Positions 6,286-12,015 of a stretch of 12,068 bases of DNA are shown here, piece by piece. Source of the DNA: Lachnospiraceae bacterium (GTDB lineage Bacteria > Bacillota > Clostridia > Lachnospirales > Lachnospiraceae); assembly GCA_003542935.1 (NCBI GenBank), contig DPJQ01000085.1, positions 4,471 to 16,538 on the forward strand, in the 5' to 3' direction. The notes beneath the pieces are model-generated. The model ran no database searches, had not been told where the DNA came from, and saw only the letters and a list, made by a program, of their open reading frames with translations. A program made the translations under genes and the position numbers. Position 1 is the first letter of the stretch, and the number at the start of each line of letters is the position of its first letter.

Positions 6286-7767
6286 ATGAGTGTGAAAAAA
6301 CTGTATATTAATGGAGAATGGGTAGAGGGAAGTGAAGGAAAAACCTTTCTTTCCACAAATCCGGCGACGGGGGAAGTGCTGGCCGAGATTGCGCAGGCTT
6401 CTGTAAAAGACGCCAAAAGAGCTGTCGCCGCAGCCAAAAAGTCTTTCTATGTGACAAGAGAATGGCGTGATATGGATTCCCAGGCCAGAGGTGATATGAT
6501 CTTAAAAATCGCCGATGCCATTGAGAAAAACAAAGACGAGCTGGCCCGCCTTGATGCTATGGATATGGGCAAGCCGTTAAGAGAGGCGGCGGGTGATGTG
6601 GACGATGCCGTTCATTGCTTCCGTTACTACGCCGGCCTGATCAAAACGCCCCATGGGGGAGCCTACGATGTAAATGCCGGCTTTGGCGAAATGCACAGCT
6701 ATACGGTTCACGAGCCGGTGGGCGTATGCGCGGAGATTACGCCCTGGAATTATCCGCTGCTGATGGGGGTATGGAAGCTGGCGCCCAGTATCGCCGCCGG
6801 AAACAGCGTGGTGTTCAAACCGGCCACGGTGTGTGTGCTGTCATGTATCCGGCTGTTTGAGATCTTTGAGGAATGCGGTCTGCCGAAGGGAGTCGCCAAT
6901 CTGGTTATGGGCCCAGGCGAATCCATAGGCAATGAGCTGGCTTCCAGTCCGGATGTGGATATGGTCACCTTCACCGGCAGCACTTCCGTGGGACAGAGCA
7001 TTATGCGCCAGGCAGCCACGAACGTAAAAAAAATCGGGCTGGAGCTGGGAGGGAAGTCACCCAATGTGATTTTTGCGGATGCGGATCTGGAGGGCGCTGT
7101 GGAATGGGCCATGATTGGCATTTTCTTTAACCAGGGCGAGGTATGTTCTGCCGGAAGCCGCATTATTATTGAAGAGAGCGTCAAGGATGAGTTTGTAAAA
7201 CGTCTGGCGGAGAGGGCCAATGCCATCACCCTAGGCAATCCCCTGGATAACCCGGATATGGGGCCTCTCGTCAGCGAAAGTCAGATGAACCGGGTTATGG
7301 GATACATTGAAAAAGGCAAGGCAGAGGGCGCCACACTGGTGTGCGGCGGCGAGCGCTATACGGAGGGCGAATGTGCGAAGGGATATTTTGTGCGGCCCAC
7401 GATCTTTGACAACTGTACTTCAGACATGACGATTGTCCGGGAAGAGATTTTCGGACCGGTGGTGACGGTACAGACATTTAAGACAGAGCAGGAGGCTATC
7501 GCTATGGCCAACGATACATCTTACGGCCTGGCCGGCGCGGTATTTACCGCCGACGGTTCCCGGGCTCTCAGGGTGATCCGGGAAATCCGCGCAGGTATTA
7601 CCTGGATCAACTGTTATAATCCGACGTACAACGAAGCTCCCTGGGGCGGTTACAAGATGAGCGGCATCGGCAGAGAGCTGGGCATTCATGGACTGGAAGA
7701 ATATCAGGAAATTAAACAGATCAATATCAATCTGAAACCGGGTATTGTAGGATGGTATGAACATTAA
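6286..7767 (+). CDS. NAD(P)-dependent aldehyde dehydrogenase, probable 4-aminobutanal (betaine-aldehyde type) dehydrogenase
   Basis: A 493-residue enzyme of standard ALDH length. Visible: PWNYP with N155, FKPA with K178 for cofactor binding, FTGSTSVG (229-236) for the dinucleotide fold, LELGGKSPN with general base E253, GEVCSAGSR with nucleophile C287, EEIFGP with E387, and NEAPWGGYKMSGIGRELG (from 449) at the C-terminus. GEVCSAGSR plus the NEAPWGGYK...GRELG ending are typical of betaine- and aminoaldehyde dehydrogenases. An earlier in-frame start at 6100 overlaps the transporter by 150 bases and lacks the fold, so I use 6286, with AAAGGAG 5 bases upstream. Next to patA and gabT it most likely oxidises 4-aminobutanal to GABA (the PatD/YdcW step). 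Succinate-semialdehyde oxidation is an alternative. The gap to the transporter is 34 bases, so the genes are co-transcribed. Confidence 0.85.
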   Translation: MSVKKLYINGEWVEGSEGKTFLSTNPATGEVLAEIAQASVKDAKRAVAAAKKSFYVTREWRDMDSQARGDMILKIADAIEKNKDELARLDAMDMGKPLREAAGDVDDAVHCFRYYAGLIKTPHGGAYDVNAGFGEMHSYTVHEPVGVCAEITPWNYPLLMGVWKLAPSIAAGNSVVFKPATVCVLSCIRLFEIFEECGLPKGVANLVMGPGESIGNELASSPDVDMVTFTGSTSVGQSIMRQAATNVKKIGLELGGKSPNVIFADADLEGAVEWAMIGIFFNQGEVCSAGSRIIIEESVKDEFVKRLAERANAITLGNPLDNPDMGPLVSESQMNRVMGYIEKGKAEGATLVCGGERYTEGECAKGYFVRPTIFDNCTSDMTIVREEIFGPVVTVQTFKTEQEAIAMANDTSYGLAGAVFTADGSRALRVIREIRAGITWINCYNPTYNEAPWGGYKMSGIGRELGIHGLEEYQEIKQININLKPGIVGWYEH

Positions 7768-7783
7768 AGGCGAGGTAGAGCAG

Positions 7784-8395
7784 ATGAGTAAAAGCAAGTA
7801 TGTGATTACGGTGACGAGACAGTTTGGCAGTATGGGACGTCCGATCGCGAAAAGGATGGCTGAGAAGCTGGATATCAGTTATTATGACAGAGATCTGGTG
7901 GATCAGGCGGCAAAGAAGCTGAATCTTCCGGTGTCTACCGTGAATGAGGAGGAAGAATATGCGCAGAAAAAGATCCAGAATCCTTTTGAGGCCATGCGCT
8001 TCCCGCTGGGATTTAAGACCAGTTCCACCCAGGATCAGATTTTCGAGGCACAGAAAAATATCATCAAGTTTCTGGCGGAAAAAGAAACCTGTGTGATCGT
8101 GGGACGCTGTTCAGACTTTGTGCTCAGTGATATGGATAACGCGATCCATATTTATATCTATGCCTCCTATGAGGCCAGATTGAAGCACTGTATCGAGGAT
8201 CTGCATCTGAGTGAGCCGGAAGCCCGCAAGATGATGGCTTCCGTAGACGAAGCCAGAGAGGTTTATCATCTAAACTATGCAGGCTACAAGCCAGACGATA
8301 AGCGGTTCAAAGATATCATGATCGATTCCAGTATGCTGGGGGTAGAGGAAACCGCGGATTATCTGATCGAGCTGATCCAGAGAAAGTTTGCCTGA
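7784..8395 (+). CDS. cytidylate kinase-like family protein
   Basis: A 203-residue protein of the cytidylate-kinase-like family, common in clostridia. It opens with a beta strand and P-loop-like turn (YVITVTRQFGSMGRPIAKRMAEKL, residues 6-19 and 20-29), then ISYYDRDLVDQAAKKL from 31, a central VIVGRCSDFVL (105-114), and a C-terminal YHLNYAGYKPDDKRF...IDSSMLGVEET. Family members usually have G-S-G-G-R at the P-loop; here it reads G-S-M-G-R. Substrate and reaction are unproven for the family; CMP phosphorylation should not be assumed. An ATG at 7757 overlaps the ALDH stop, but 7784 has GAGG 8 bases upstream and matches the usual N-terminus. It follows the ALDH by 16 bases, so it is probably the last operon gene. 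Its link to amine catabolism is unclear. Confidence 0.8.
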   Translation: MSKSKYVITVTRQFGSMGRPIAKRMAEKLDISYYDRDLVDQAAKKLNLPVSTVNEEEEYAQKKIQNPFEAMRFPLGFKTSSTQDQIFEAQKNIIKFLAEKETCVIVGRCSDFVLSDMDNAIHIYIYASYEARLKHCIEDLHLSEPEARKMMASVDEAREVYHLNYAGYKPDDKRFKDIMIDSSMLGVEETADYLIELIQRKFA

Positions 8396-8428
8396 CAGTG
8401 AAAAGTGAGATTCATGAAGCGCCTGTCC

Positions 8429-8459
8429 GCGCCCGGATGTATAAAAAGCATCCGGGCGC
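8429..8459 (+). repeat. perfect 11-bp hairpin at the end of the catabolic operon
   Basis: GCGCCCGGATG (8429-8439) and CATCCGGGCGC (8449-8459) pair perfectly around a 9-base A-rich loop. No T-run follows on either strand, so it is not a textbook intrinsic terminator. Its place 34 bases after the last operon stop codon suggests it ends or protects the operon mRNA. Confidence 0.5.
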
Positions 8460-8489
8460 AAATACTGTGCATAGAAATCCGCCCGCTCA

Positions 8490-8543
8490 TTTTACACAGA
8501 TTTTACATACCCCATATCTGAATTACAGATACACCTGTTACAG
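8490..8543 (+). promoter_or_regulatory. tandem TTTTACA repeats, probable Pho box
   Basis: TTTTACA at 8490-8496 is repeated exactly at 8501-8507, an 11-base period as in PhoB/PhoP binding sites. Further TTACAG copies occur at 8523-8528 and 8538-8543, off the exact phase. Known Firmicute PhoP sites are direct repeats of TT(A/C/T)A(C/T)A about 11 bases apart. The site stands upstream of a Na/Pi-cotransporter remnant and a PhoB/PhoR-like pair, which supports the reading. I could not place a clear -35/-10 inside it. Confidence 0.55.
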
Positions 8544-8564
8544 TAAAAAAATCAGGGAGAGAAA

Positions 8565-8762
8565 ATGGGAGATTCGGGACGCTTGTTTTCTGGAGCAGCC
8601 GGTCCTGGCCATGGAGCACTGCAGTCAGGTGATGCATGAAATGTCGGAGCTCACGGCGAATCAGCTGGATATTGCAGTAAGGCTTCTGGATGAGTATAAT
8701 GAAGAAAACGCCCATCTGGTCCGGGAGACGGAACGGCTGGTGGATACGTATGAGGATAAAAA
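8565..8762 (+). pseudogene. remnant of a Na/Pi cotransporter, C-terminal PhoU-like segment
   Basis: In the frame of bases 8572-8760 about 60 codons read like the C-terminal PhoU-type helices of Na+/phosphate cotransporter-family proteins: CFLEQPVLAMEHCSQVMHEM, then LDIAVRLLDEYNEENAHLV and RETERLVDTYEDK. In intact proteins this is followed by a G-T-Y-L-V-K-L type continuation and preceded by several hundred membrane residues. Both are missing here: after YEDK the frame reads unrelated sequence and stops at 8811. An AGGGAG site and ATG at 8565 remain upstream, but that ATG is in another frame and closes after 24 codons. The likely history is an internal deletion that joined the original promoter and start region, out of frame, to the 3' part. 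A long read from a GTG at 8398 exists but would run through the hairpin and the Pho box and is unlikely to be a real gene. Confidence 0.65.
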
Positions 8763-8788
8763 GATAAGTATGGACTGGGGGGATAGGA

Positions 8789-8845
8789 CAGCGCGAAGGC
8801 GCTGGACGTAAACTGACGCAGACAAGGACGCCGCCGTTTGGCGGC
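8789..8845 (+). repeat. two short GC hairpins before the response regulator
   Basis: CAGCGC-GAAG-GCGCTG at 8789-8804 and GCCGCC-GTTT-GGCGGC at 8830-8845 are perfect 6-bp stems. Neither has a T-run. The second ends 5 bases before the AAAGGGG ribosome site of the regulator, so it could affect translation start or be a leftover of the deleted cotransporter 3' end. Confidence 0.4.
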
Positions 8846-8864
8846 AGTAAAAAGGGGTACGGTT

Positions 8865-9557
8865 TTGGCGAAAATTTTTATTGTTGAGGATGACGAAAAT
8901 ATCCGTGAGATCGAGCAGTTTGCGCTTAAAAACGCGGGATACGAGACGGAGGGGTTCGGAACCGGGCGCGTTTTCTTAAAGAGGCTGGAGAGCGTCAGGC
9001 CGGAGCTGGTCATTTTGGATATCATGCTGCCGGATAAGGACGGGCTGGAGCTGCTGCGGGGACTCAGACTGGACGGCAGGACGTTTAAGATCCCCATATT
9101 GCTGGTTTCCGCGAAATCCACGGAGCTGGATAAGGTGAAAGGGCTGGAGCTGGGGGCGGACGATTATATGACCAAACCCTTCGGGGTGATGGAGCTGATC
9201 TCCCGGGTGAAAGCTCTGCTGCGGCGTATGGAGCTGCTGGAACGCAGCGAGGAGATCTTTTTCGAGGGTATCCGGATGGAGGAGGATAAGAGGCAGGTCA
9301 CGGTGGACGGCGAGCCGGTGGAACTGACGTATAAAGAGTATGAGCTTTTGAAGGTACTGCTGCACAATTCCGGCATTGTGCTTCCCCGGGCCAAGCTGCT
9401 GGAGCGGGTGTGGGGGATCGACTATGAGGGGGAGACCCGGACACTGGACGTACATATCAAGACACTGCGGCACAAACTGGGAAAAAAGGGCGCACTGATC
9501 CAGACCGTGCGGAACGTGGGGTATACGCTGAATTATGTCCGGCCGGAAACTCTGTGA
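8865..9557 (+). CDS. OmpR/PhoB-family response regulator, probably phosphate control
   Basis: A 230-residue DNA-binding response regulator. The receiver domain (1-120) has acidic pair D9/D10, phosphoacceptor D52 in LDIMLPDKDG, S82 and K104 in TKPF. The winged helix (about 130-225) carries LTYKEYELLKVLLHNSG, RVWG, TLDVHIKTLRHKL (194-206) and TVRNVGYTL. The start is a TTG at 8865, chosen because AAAGGGG lies 7 bases upstream and the receiver begins at once (MAKIFIVEDDEN). Another TTG at 8838 lies inside a hairpin and adds nine residues without a ribosome site. The kinase gene follows 34 bases later. The Pho-box-like repeats and the Na/Pi remnant upstream point to phosphate sensing, so this would be a PhoB/PhoP equivalent; that role is inferred from context. 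Confidence 0.87.
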   Translation: MAKIFIVEDDENIREIEQFALKNAGYETEGFGTGRVFLKRLESVRPELVILDIMLPDKDGLELLRGLRLDGRTFKIPILLVSAKSTELDKVKGLELGADDYMTKPFGVMELISRVKALLRRMELLERSEEIFFEGIRMEEDKRQVTVDGEPVELTYKEYELLKVLLHNSGIVLPRAKLLERVWGIDYEGETRTLDVHIKTLRHKLGKKGALIQTVRNVGYTLNYVRPETL

Positions 9558-9591
9558 TGCGGGCTCGTAAAGCGGAAAGAAGGCGTTTTCG

Positions 9592-10917
9592 ATGAAACGG
9601 ATATTAAACCGGCGGATGGCTCTGGTGGCGGTCTTAAGCGTATGCCTCACGGTGCTTTTAACGAGCTGTATATTTTACGGAAAATACCAGGCCCAGATCC
9701 GTGACGATCTGAAAATGAATACCCATATCCTTCTGGCTACCCAGGAATTTCTTTCCTATGTGGAACAGAAGTATGATCCCGGTATCGACGGCCTGCGCGT
9801 CACGGTGGTGGACGCCGGCGGCGGGGTAGAGTATGACAGCAATGCGGATATCGGCCATATGGACAATCACGGGGACAGGCCCGAAATCCGGCAGGCATTT
9901 TCCGAGGGGGAGGGGTATGAGGTGCGCCGCTCGGACACACTGGATAAAAATACCTACTATTATGCTCGGAGGCTGGACGACGGCCGGGTGCTGCGGGTGG
10001 CCAGGGAGGCGGGAAGCCTGTGGAGCTTTCTGAAAACGGTTTTTCCGGTGCTGGTTCTGCTGCTGTTTACCATGGTGGCTTTTGGCGTTGTGCTGGCCCG
10101 TTTTCTCGCCAGGCAGATGATACGTCCTGTGGAACAGCTGTCTATGAATCTGGATAAGGAGGATGAACGGATCCGGACGTATGAAGAACTTCAGCCCTTT
10201 ATGGACAAGATCCACAGGCAGCATCAGGAGCTGAAAAAAAGCGCCCGCCTGCGCCAGGAGTTTACGGCCAATGTGTCCCACGAGCTGAAGACTCCGCTGG
10301 CCTCCATATCCGGCTATGCGGAGCTGATGGAGACCGGGATTGCCGGGGCGGAGGATGTGACCCATTTTGCCGGGGAGATCCATAAGTGCGCGGGCAGGCT
10401 GCTGGCCCTGATCAACGATATCCTGCATCTGTCCCGGATGGATGCGATGGAAGCGCTGCCCGATGGGGAACCGGTGGACATCGGCGTGCTGGCAGCGGAT
10501 TGCGTGGAGATGCTGCAGATGCAGGCAAAAAAGCACGGGGTCTGTCTGGCGTTCACCGGTCGTGATGCGGCCTGTCCTGTGGAGGGAGAGCGGGGGATGC
10601 TGGAGGAGCTGTTGTATAATCTCTGCGACAATGCCATCCGCTACAACCGCCCGGGCGGCCATGTGTGGGTGTCGGTGGAAAACGGGGAGGACGGCGTGCT
10701 GCTGACAGTCAGAGACGACGGCATAGGGATCTCGGAGGAGGATCAGGAACGGATCTTTGAGCGGTTCTACCGCGTGGATAAGGGGCGTTCCAGAGAAACG
10801 GGCGGCACGGGCCTGGGCCTGGCCATCGTGAAACACATTGTGGAACAGCACCACGCCAGGCTCACCCTGTCCAGTACGCCCGGGGAAGGAACCTGTGTGG
10901 AAGTAAAATTTGAGTAG
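9592..10917 (+). CDS. membrane sensor histidine kinase, PhoR-like
   Basis: A 441-residue kinase with two membrane helices (about 9-29 and 148-170) enclosing an extracytoplasmic sensor of some 118 residues. That part contains V-V-D-A-G-G-G-V-E-Y-D-S (72-83), H-x-D-R-P-E near 93-98 and Y-Y-Y-A-R-R (122-127), a PAS-like sensor pattern seen in Firmicute PhoR-type kinases. The dimerisation box is FTANVSHELKTPLASISGYAELM with phosphoacceptor H230 (residues 224-246, read in two parts). The ATPase domain shows N347 in LCDNAIRYN, DDGIG (375-379), RIFERFYRVDKGRS (387-400) and GTGLGL (405-410). All key residues are present, so it should be active. No cytoplasmic PAS domain and no obvious HAMP motif are seen between helix 2 and the H box. 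The ATG has GAAAGAAGG upstream. It pairs with the preceding regulator. A strong promoter for the small toxin gene starts only 10 bases past its stop. Confidence 0.88.
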   Translation: MKRILNRRMALVAVLSVCLTVLLTSCIFYGKYQAQIRDDLKMNTHILLATQEFLSYVEQKYDPGIDGLRVTVVDAGGGVEYDSNADIGHMDNHGDRPEIRQAFSEGEGYEVRRSDTLDKNTYYYARRLDDGRVLRVAREAGSLWSFLKTVFPVLVLLLFTMVAFGVVLARFLARQMIRPVEQLSMNLDKEDERIRTYEELQPFMDKIHRQHQELKKSARLRQEFTANVSHELKTPLASISGYAELMETGIAGAEDVTHFAGEIHKCAGRLLALINDILHLSRMDAMEALPDGEPVDIGVLAADCVEMLQMQAKKHGVCLAFTGRDAACPVEGERGMLEELLYNLCDNAIRYNRPGGHVWVSVENGEDGVLLTVRDDGIGISEEDQERIFERFYRVDKGRSRETGGTGLGLAIVKHIVEQHHARLTLSSTPGEGTCVEVKFE

Positions 10918-10926
10918 TGTGAGCTA

Positions 10927-10955
10927 TTGAAATCTGGTGTGAAATGTGATAGGAT
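10927..10955 (+). promoter_or_regulatory. promoter of the holin-like toxin gene
   Basis: TTGAAA (10927-10932), exactly 17 bases, then TAGGAT (10950-10955) preceded by TGA, an extended -10. Transcription would start near 10962, giving a structured leader of about 84 bases. Confidence 0.7.
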
Positions 10956-10967
10956 TGTTCATGGAAA

Positions 10968-11037
10968 GTCACCCATGACAGGGTGGACAGCCTCCCAGAA
11001 CGATGGATCGGCTCTTCGGAGTACATAGGAAGGGAGG
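10968..11037 (+). promoter_or_regulatory. structured toxin leader with possible ribosome-site sequestration
   Basis: A 5' hairpin is possible at 10968-10988: GTC-ACCC pairs with GGGT-GAC across one bulge. CCTCCC at 10991-10996 is fully complementary to GGGAGG at 11032-11037, the core of the very strong ribosome site GGGAGGTGG of the toxin. Masking of the ribosome site by an upstream anti-SD is known for type I toxin mRNAs; here it is inferred from complementarity only. Confidence 0.5.
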
Positions 11038-11045
11038 TGGCGTAC

Positions 11046-11171
11046 ATGACGGCATACGAAATTCTTTCAATCTTTATTGGAATACTGGCATTGCTGGCAT
11101 CTTTCGGAAGCCTGATCGTGGCGTTGCTTGTTTTTCTTGACAGAGAAAGAACACACAGGCGAAAAAAATAG
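11046..11171 (+). CDS. small hydrophobic holin-like toxin of a type I toxin-antitoxin module
   Basis: A 41-residue peptide: short N-terminus MTAYEILS, one hydrophobic helix at about 5-31 with a central S-F-G-S-L, and a strongly basic tail (D-R-E-R-T-H-R-R-K-K). The (M)(S/T)-x-Y-E-x-L start, single helix and K/R tail are the signature of the putative holin-like toxin family related to B. subtilis TxpA and BsrG, membrane peptides controlled by antisense RNA. The frame extends upstream to 10983, but the ATG at 11046 has GGGAGGTGG ending 5 bases before it and gives the family N-terminus. Flanking promoter, leader structure and the convergent antisense RNA support a real gene. Whether it is toxic, and to which membrane process, is not known from sequence. 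Too short for many annotation pipelines. Confidence 0.8.
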   Translation: MTAYEILSIFIGILALLASFGSLIVALLVFLDRERTHRRKK

Positions 11172-11200
11172 TGCCTCCCCTGTCAGCCCACAGGGGAGGC
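11162..11200 (-). terminator. intrinsic terminator of the antisense RNA
   Basis: GCCTCCCCTGT (11173-11183) and ACAGGGGAGGC (11190-11200) form a perfect 11-bp stem with a 6-base loop. On the minus strand T7 (11168-11162) follows after 4 bases. On the plus strand no T-run follows, so its direction is leftward. Confidence 0.8.
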
Positions 11201-11266
11201 GTCTCTCGTTTGAGAGGTAGATAAACCTCGTCTGGGAGCATCCGCTTTGGAGTGGGTGCTTTCCAT
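11162..11266 (-). ncRNA. predicted antisense RNA antitoxin overlapping the toxin mRNA 3' end
   Basis: A promoter at 11301-11273 on the minus strand would start RNA near 11266, and a perfect hairpin plus T7 ends it at about 11162. The RNA is about 105 nt, runs against the toxin gene, and covers its last ten coding bases and its whole 3' UTR. This convergent layout matches txpA/RatA and bsrG/SR4 of B. subtilis, where the antisense RNA pairs with the toxin 3' region to promote degradation or block translation. The RNA has two further stem-loops (CTCTC/GAGAG at 11203-11216, and the complement of the toxin terminator) that could act in the first contact. Confidence 0.7.
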
Positions 11267-11270
11267 ATTT
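11237..11270 (+). terminator. probable terminator of the toxin mRNA
   Basis: AGCATCCGC (11237-11245) pairs with GTGGGTGCT (11252-11260) including two G-U pairs, with a TTTGGA loop, followed by TTCCATATTTT. The T-run is interrupted, so it may be leaky. The toxin message would then end near 11270, making it complementary to nearly all of the antisense RNA. Confidence 0.55.
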
Positions 11271-11272
11271 TG

Positions 11273-11301
11273 ATTGTAACACAGGCTGCAAAGAGATTCA
11301 A
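11273..11301 (-). promoter_or_regulatory. strong promoter of the antisense RNA
   Basis: On the minus strand TTGAAT (11301-11296) is followed by exactly 17 bases and TACAAT (11278-11273), which is preceded by TGT, an extended -10. It is closer to consensus than the toxin promoter, as expected for an antitoxin made in excess. Confidence 0.78.
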
Positions 11302-11340
11302 GAGGTTTATTTTCATAAACAGAAACATGGAGGGGGCAGA

Positions 11341-12003
11341 ATGGAACGTTACATAGATCTGCAGGAGATCACCGACGGTAAAACTTATGGGGAGAATGAT
11401 ATGGTCCGGGTGGGTTGTAACGGCTGCAAGGGCTGTTCGGCCTGCTGTGAGGGGATGGACGATACAATCATCCTGGATCCGCTGGATGTGTACCGGCTTG
11501 CCGGACACCTGGCCTGCACGTTTGATGAGATGATCGGCCGTCATGTGGAGCTCCATGTGCAGGGCGGCCTGATCCTGCCCAGCCTGAAGATGGATGAGCA
11601 GACGGGAAAATGTACTTTTTTAGGCAGTGACGGGCGGTGTACGGTGCACCTTTATCGGCCGGGCTTTTGCAGGATCTTTCCTCTGGGGCGGTACTATGAG
11701 GACGGGGACTACACTTACATATTGCAGATCCATGAGTGTCCCATGCCGAACAAGACCAAGGTGAAAGTAAAACGCTGGATCGACACGCCGGAGCCTGCCA
11801 GGAACCGGGCGTTTATCAATACCTGGCACGGGCTGCAGAAGGAGTTGCAGGCCAGGATAAATGCCGCCGGGGACGATGTGACGGCGCGGAACCTGAATCT
11901 GTTTTTCCTGCGGGTCTTTTACCGGGATCCCTATGACCAGGAGAGGGATTTCTATGATCAGTTCGAGGAGCGCATGGAGGAGATGGAGAGGCTTTTGCGA
12001 TGA
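11341..12003 (+). CDS. YkgJ-family cysteine cluster protein
   Basis: A 220-residue protein with the cysteine pattern of the YkgJ/zinc- or iron-chelating family: CNGCKGCSACC (C26, C29, C32, C35, C36), then C91, C100, the block RCTVHLYRPGFCRIFPLG (from 99, with C110) and C133. The C-x-x-Y-x-x-RP-x-x-CR-x-F/Y-P element is diagnostic. The family is thought to bind a metal or Fe-S cluster; no reaction is established. The C-terminal half (about 165-220) is charged and probably helical. The ATG has GGAGGGGG about 5 bases upstream. It stands alone after the toxin-antitoxin block, and I see no clear promoter of its own; the antisense promoter lies in its upstream region. Confidence 0.85.
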   Translation: MERYIDLQEITDGKTYGENDMVRVGCNGCKGCSACCEGMDDTIILDPLDVYRLAGHLACTFDEMIGRHVELHVQGGLILPSLKMDEQTGKCTFLGSDGRCTVHLYRPGFCRIFPLGRYYEDGDYTYILQIHECPMPNKTKVKVKRWIDTPEPARNRAFINTWHGLQKELQARINAAGDDVTARNLNLFFLRVFYRDPYDQERDFYDQFEERMEEMERLLR

Positions 12004-12015
12004 GGGAGGGGCTTT

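Noticed and set aside
8398..8811. 137-codon frame taken as one intact protein
   Set aside because: Its first half runs through the 11-bp hairpin and the TTTTACA repeats with no protein-like pattern; only about codons 59-121 resemble a known family, so it is treated as a remnant.
9658..10854. 398-codon open frame on the minus strand inside the histidine kinase
   Set aside because: It is antisense to a kinase with every catalytic motif intact, and shows no domain of its own.
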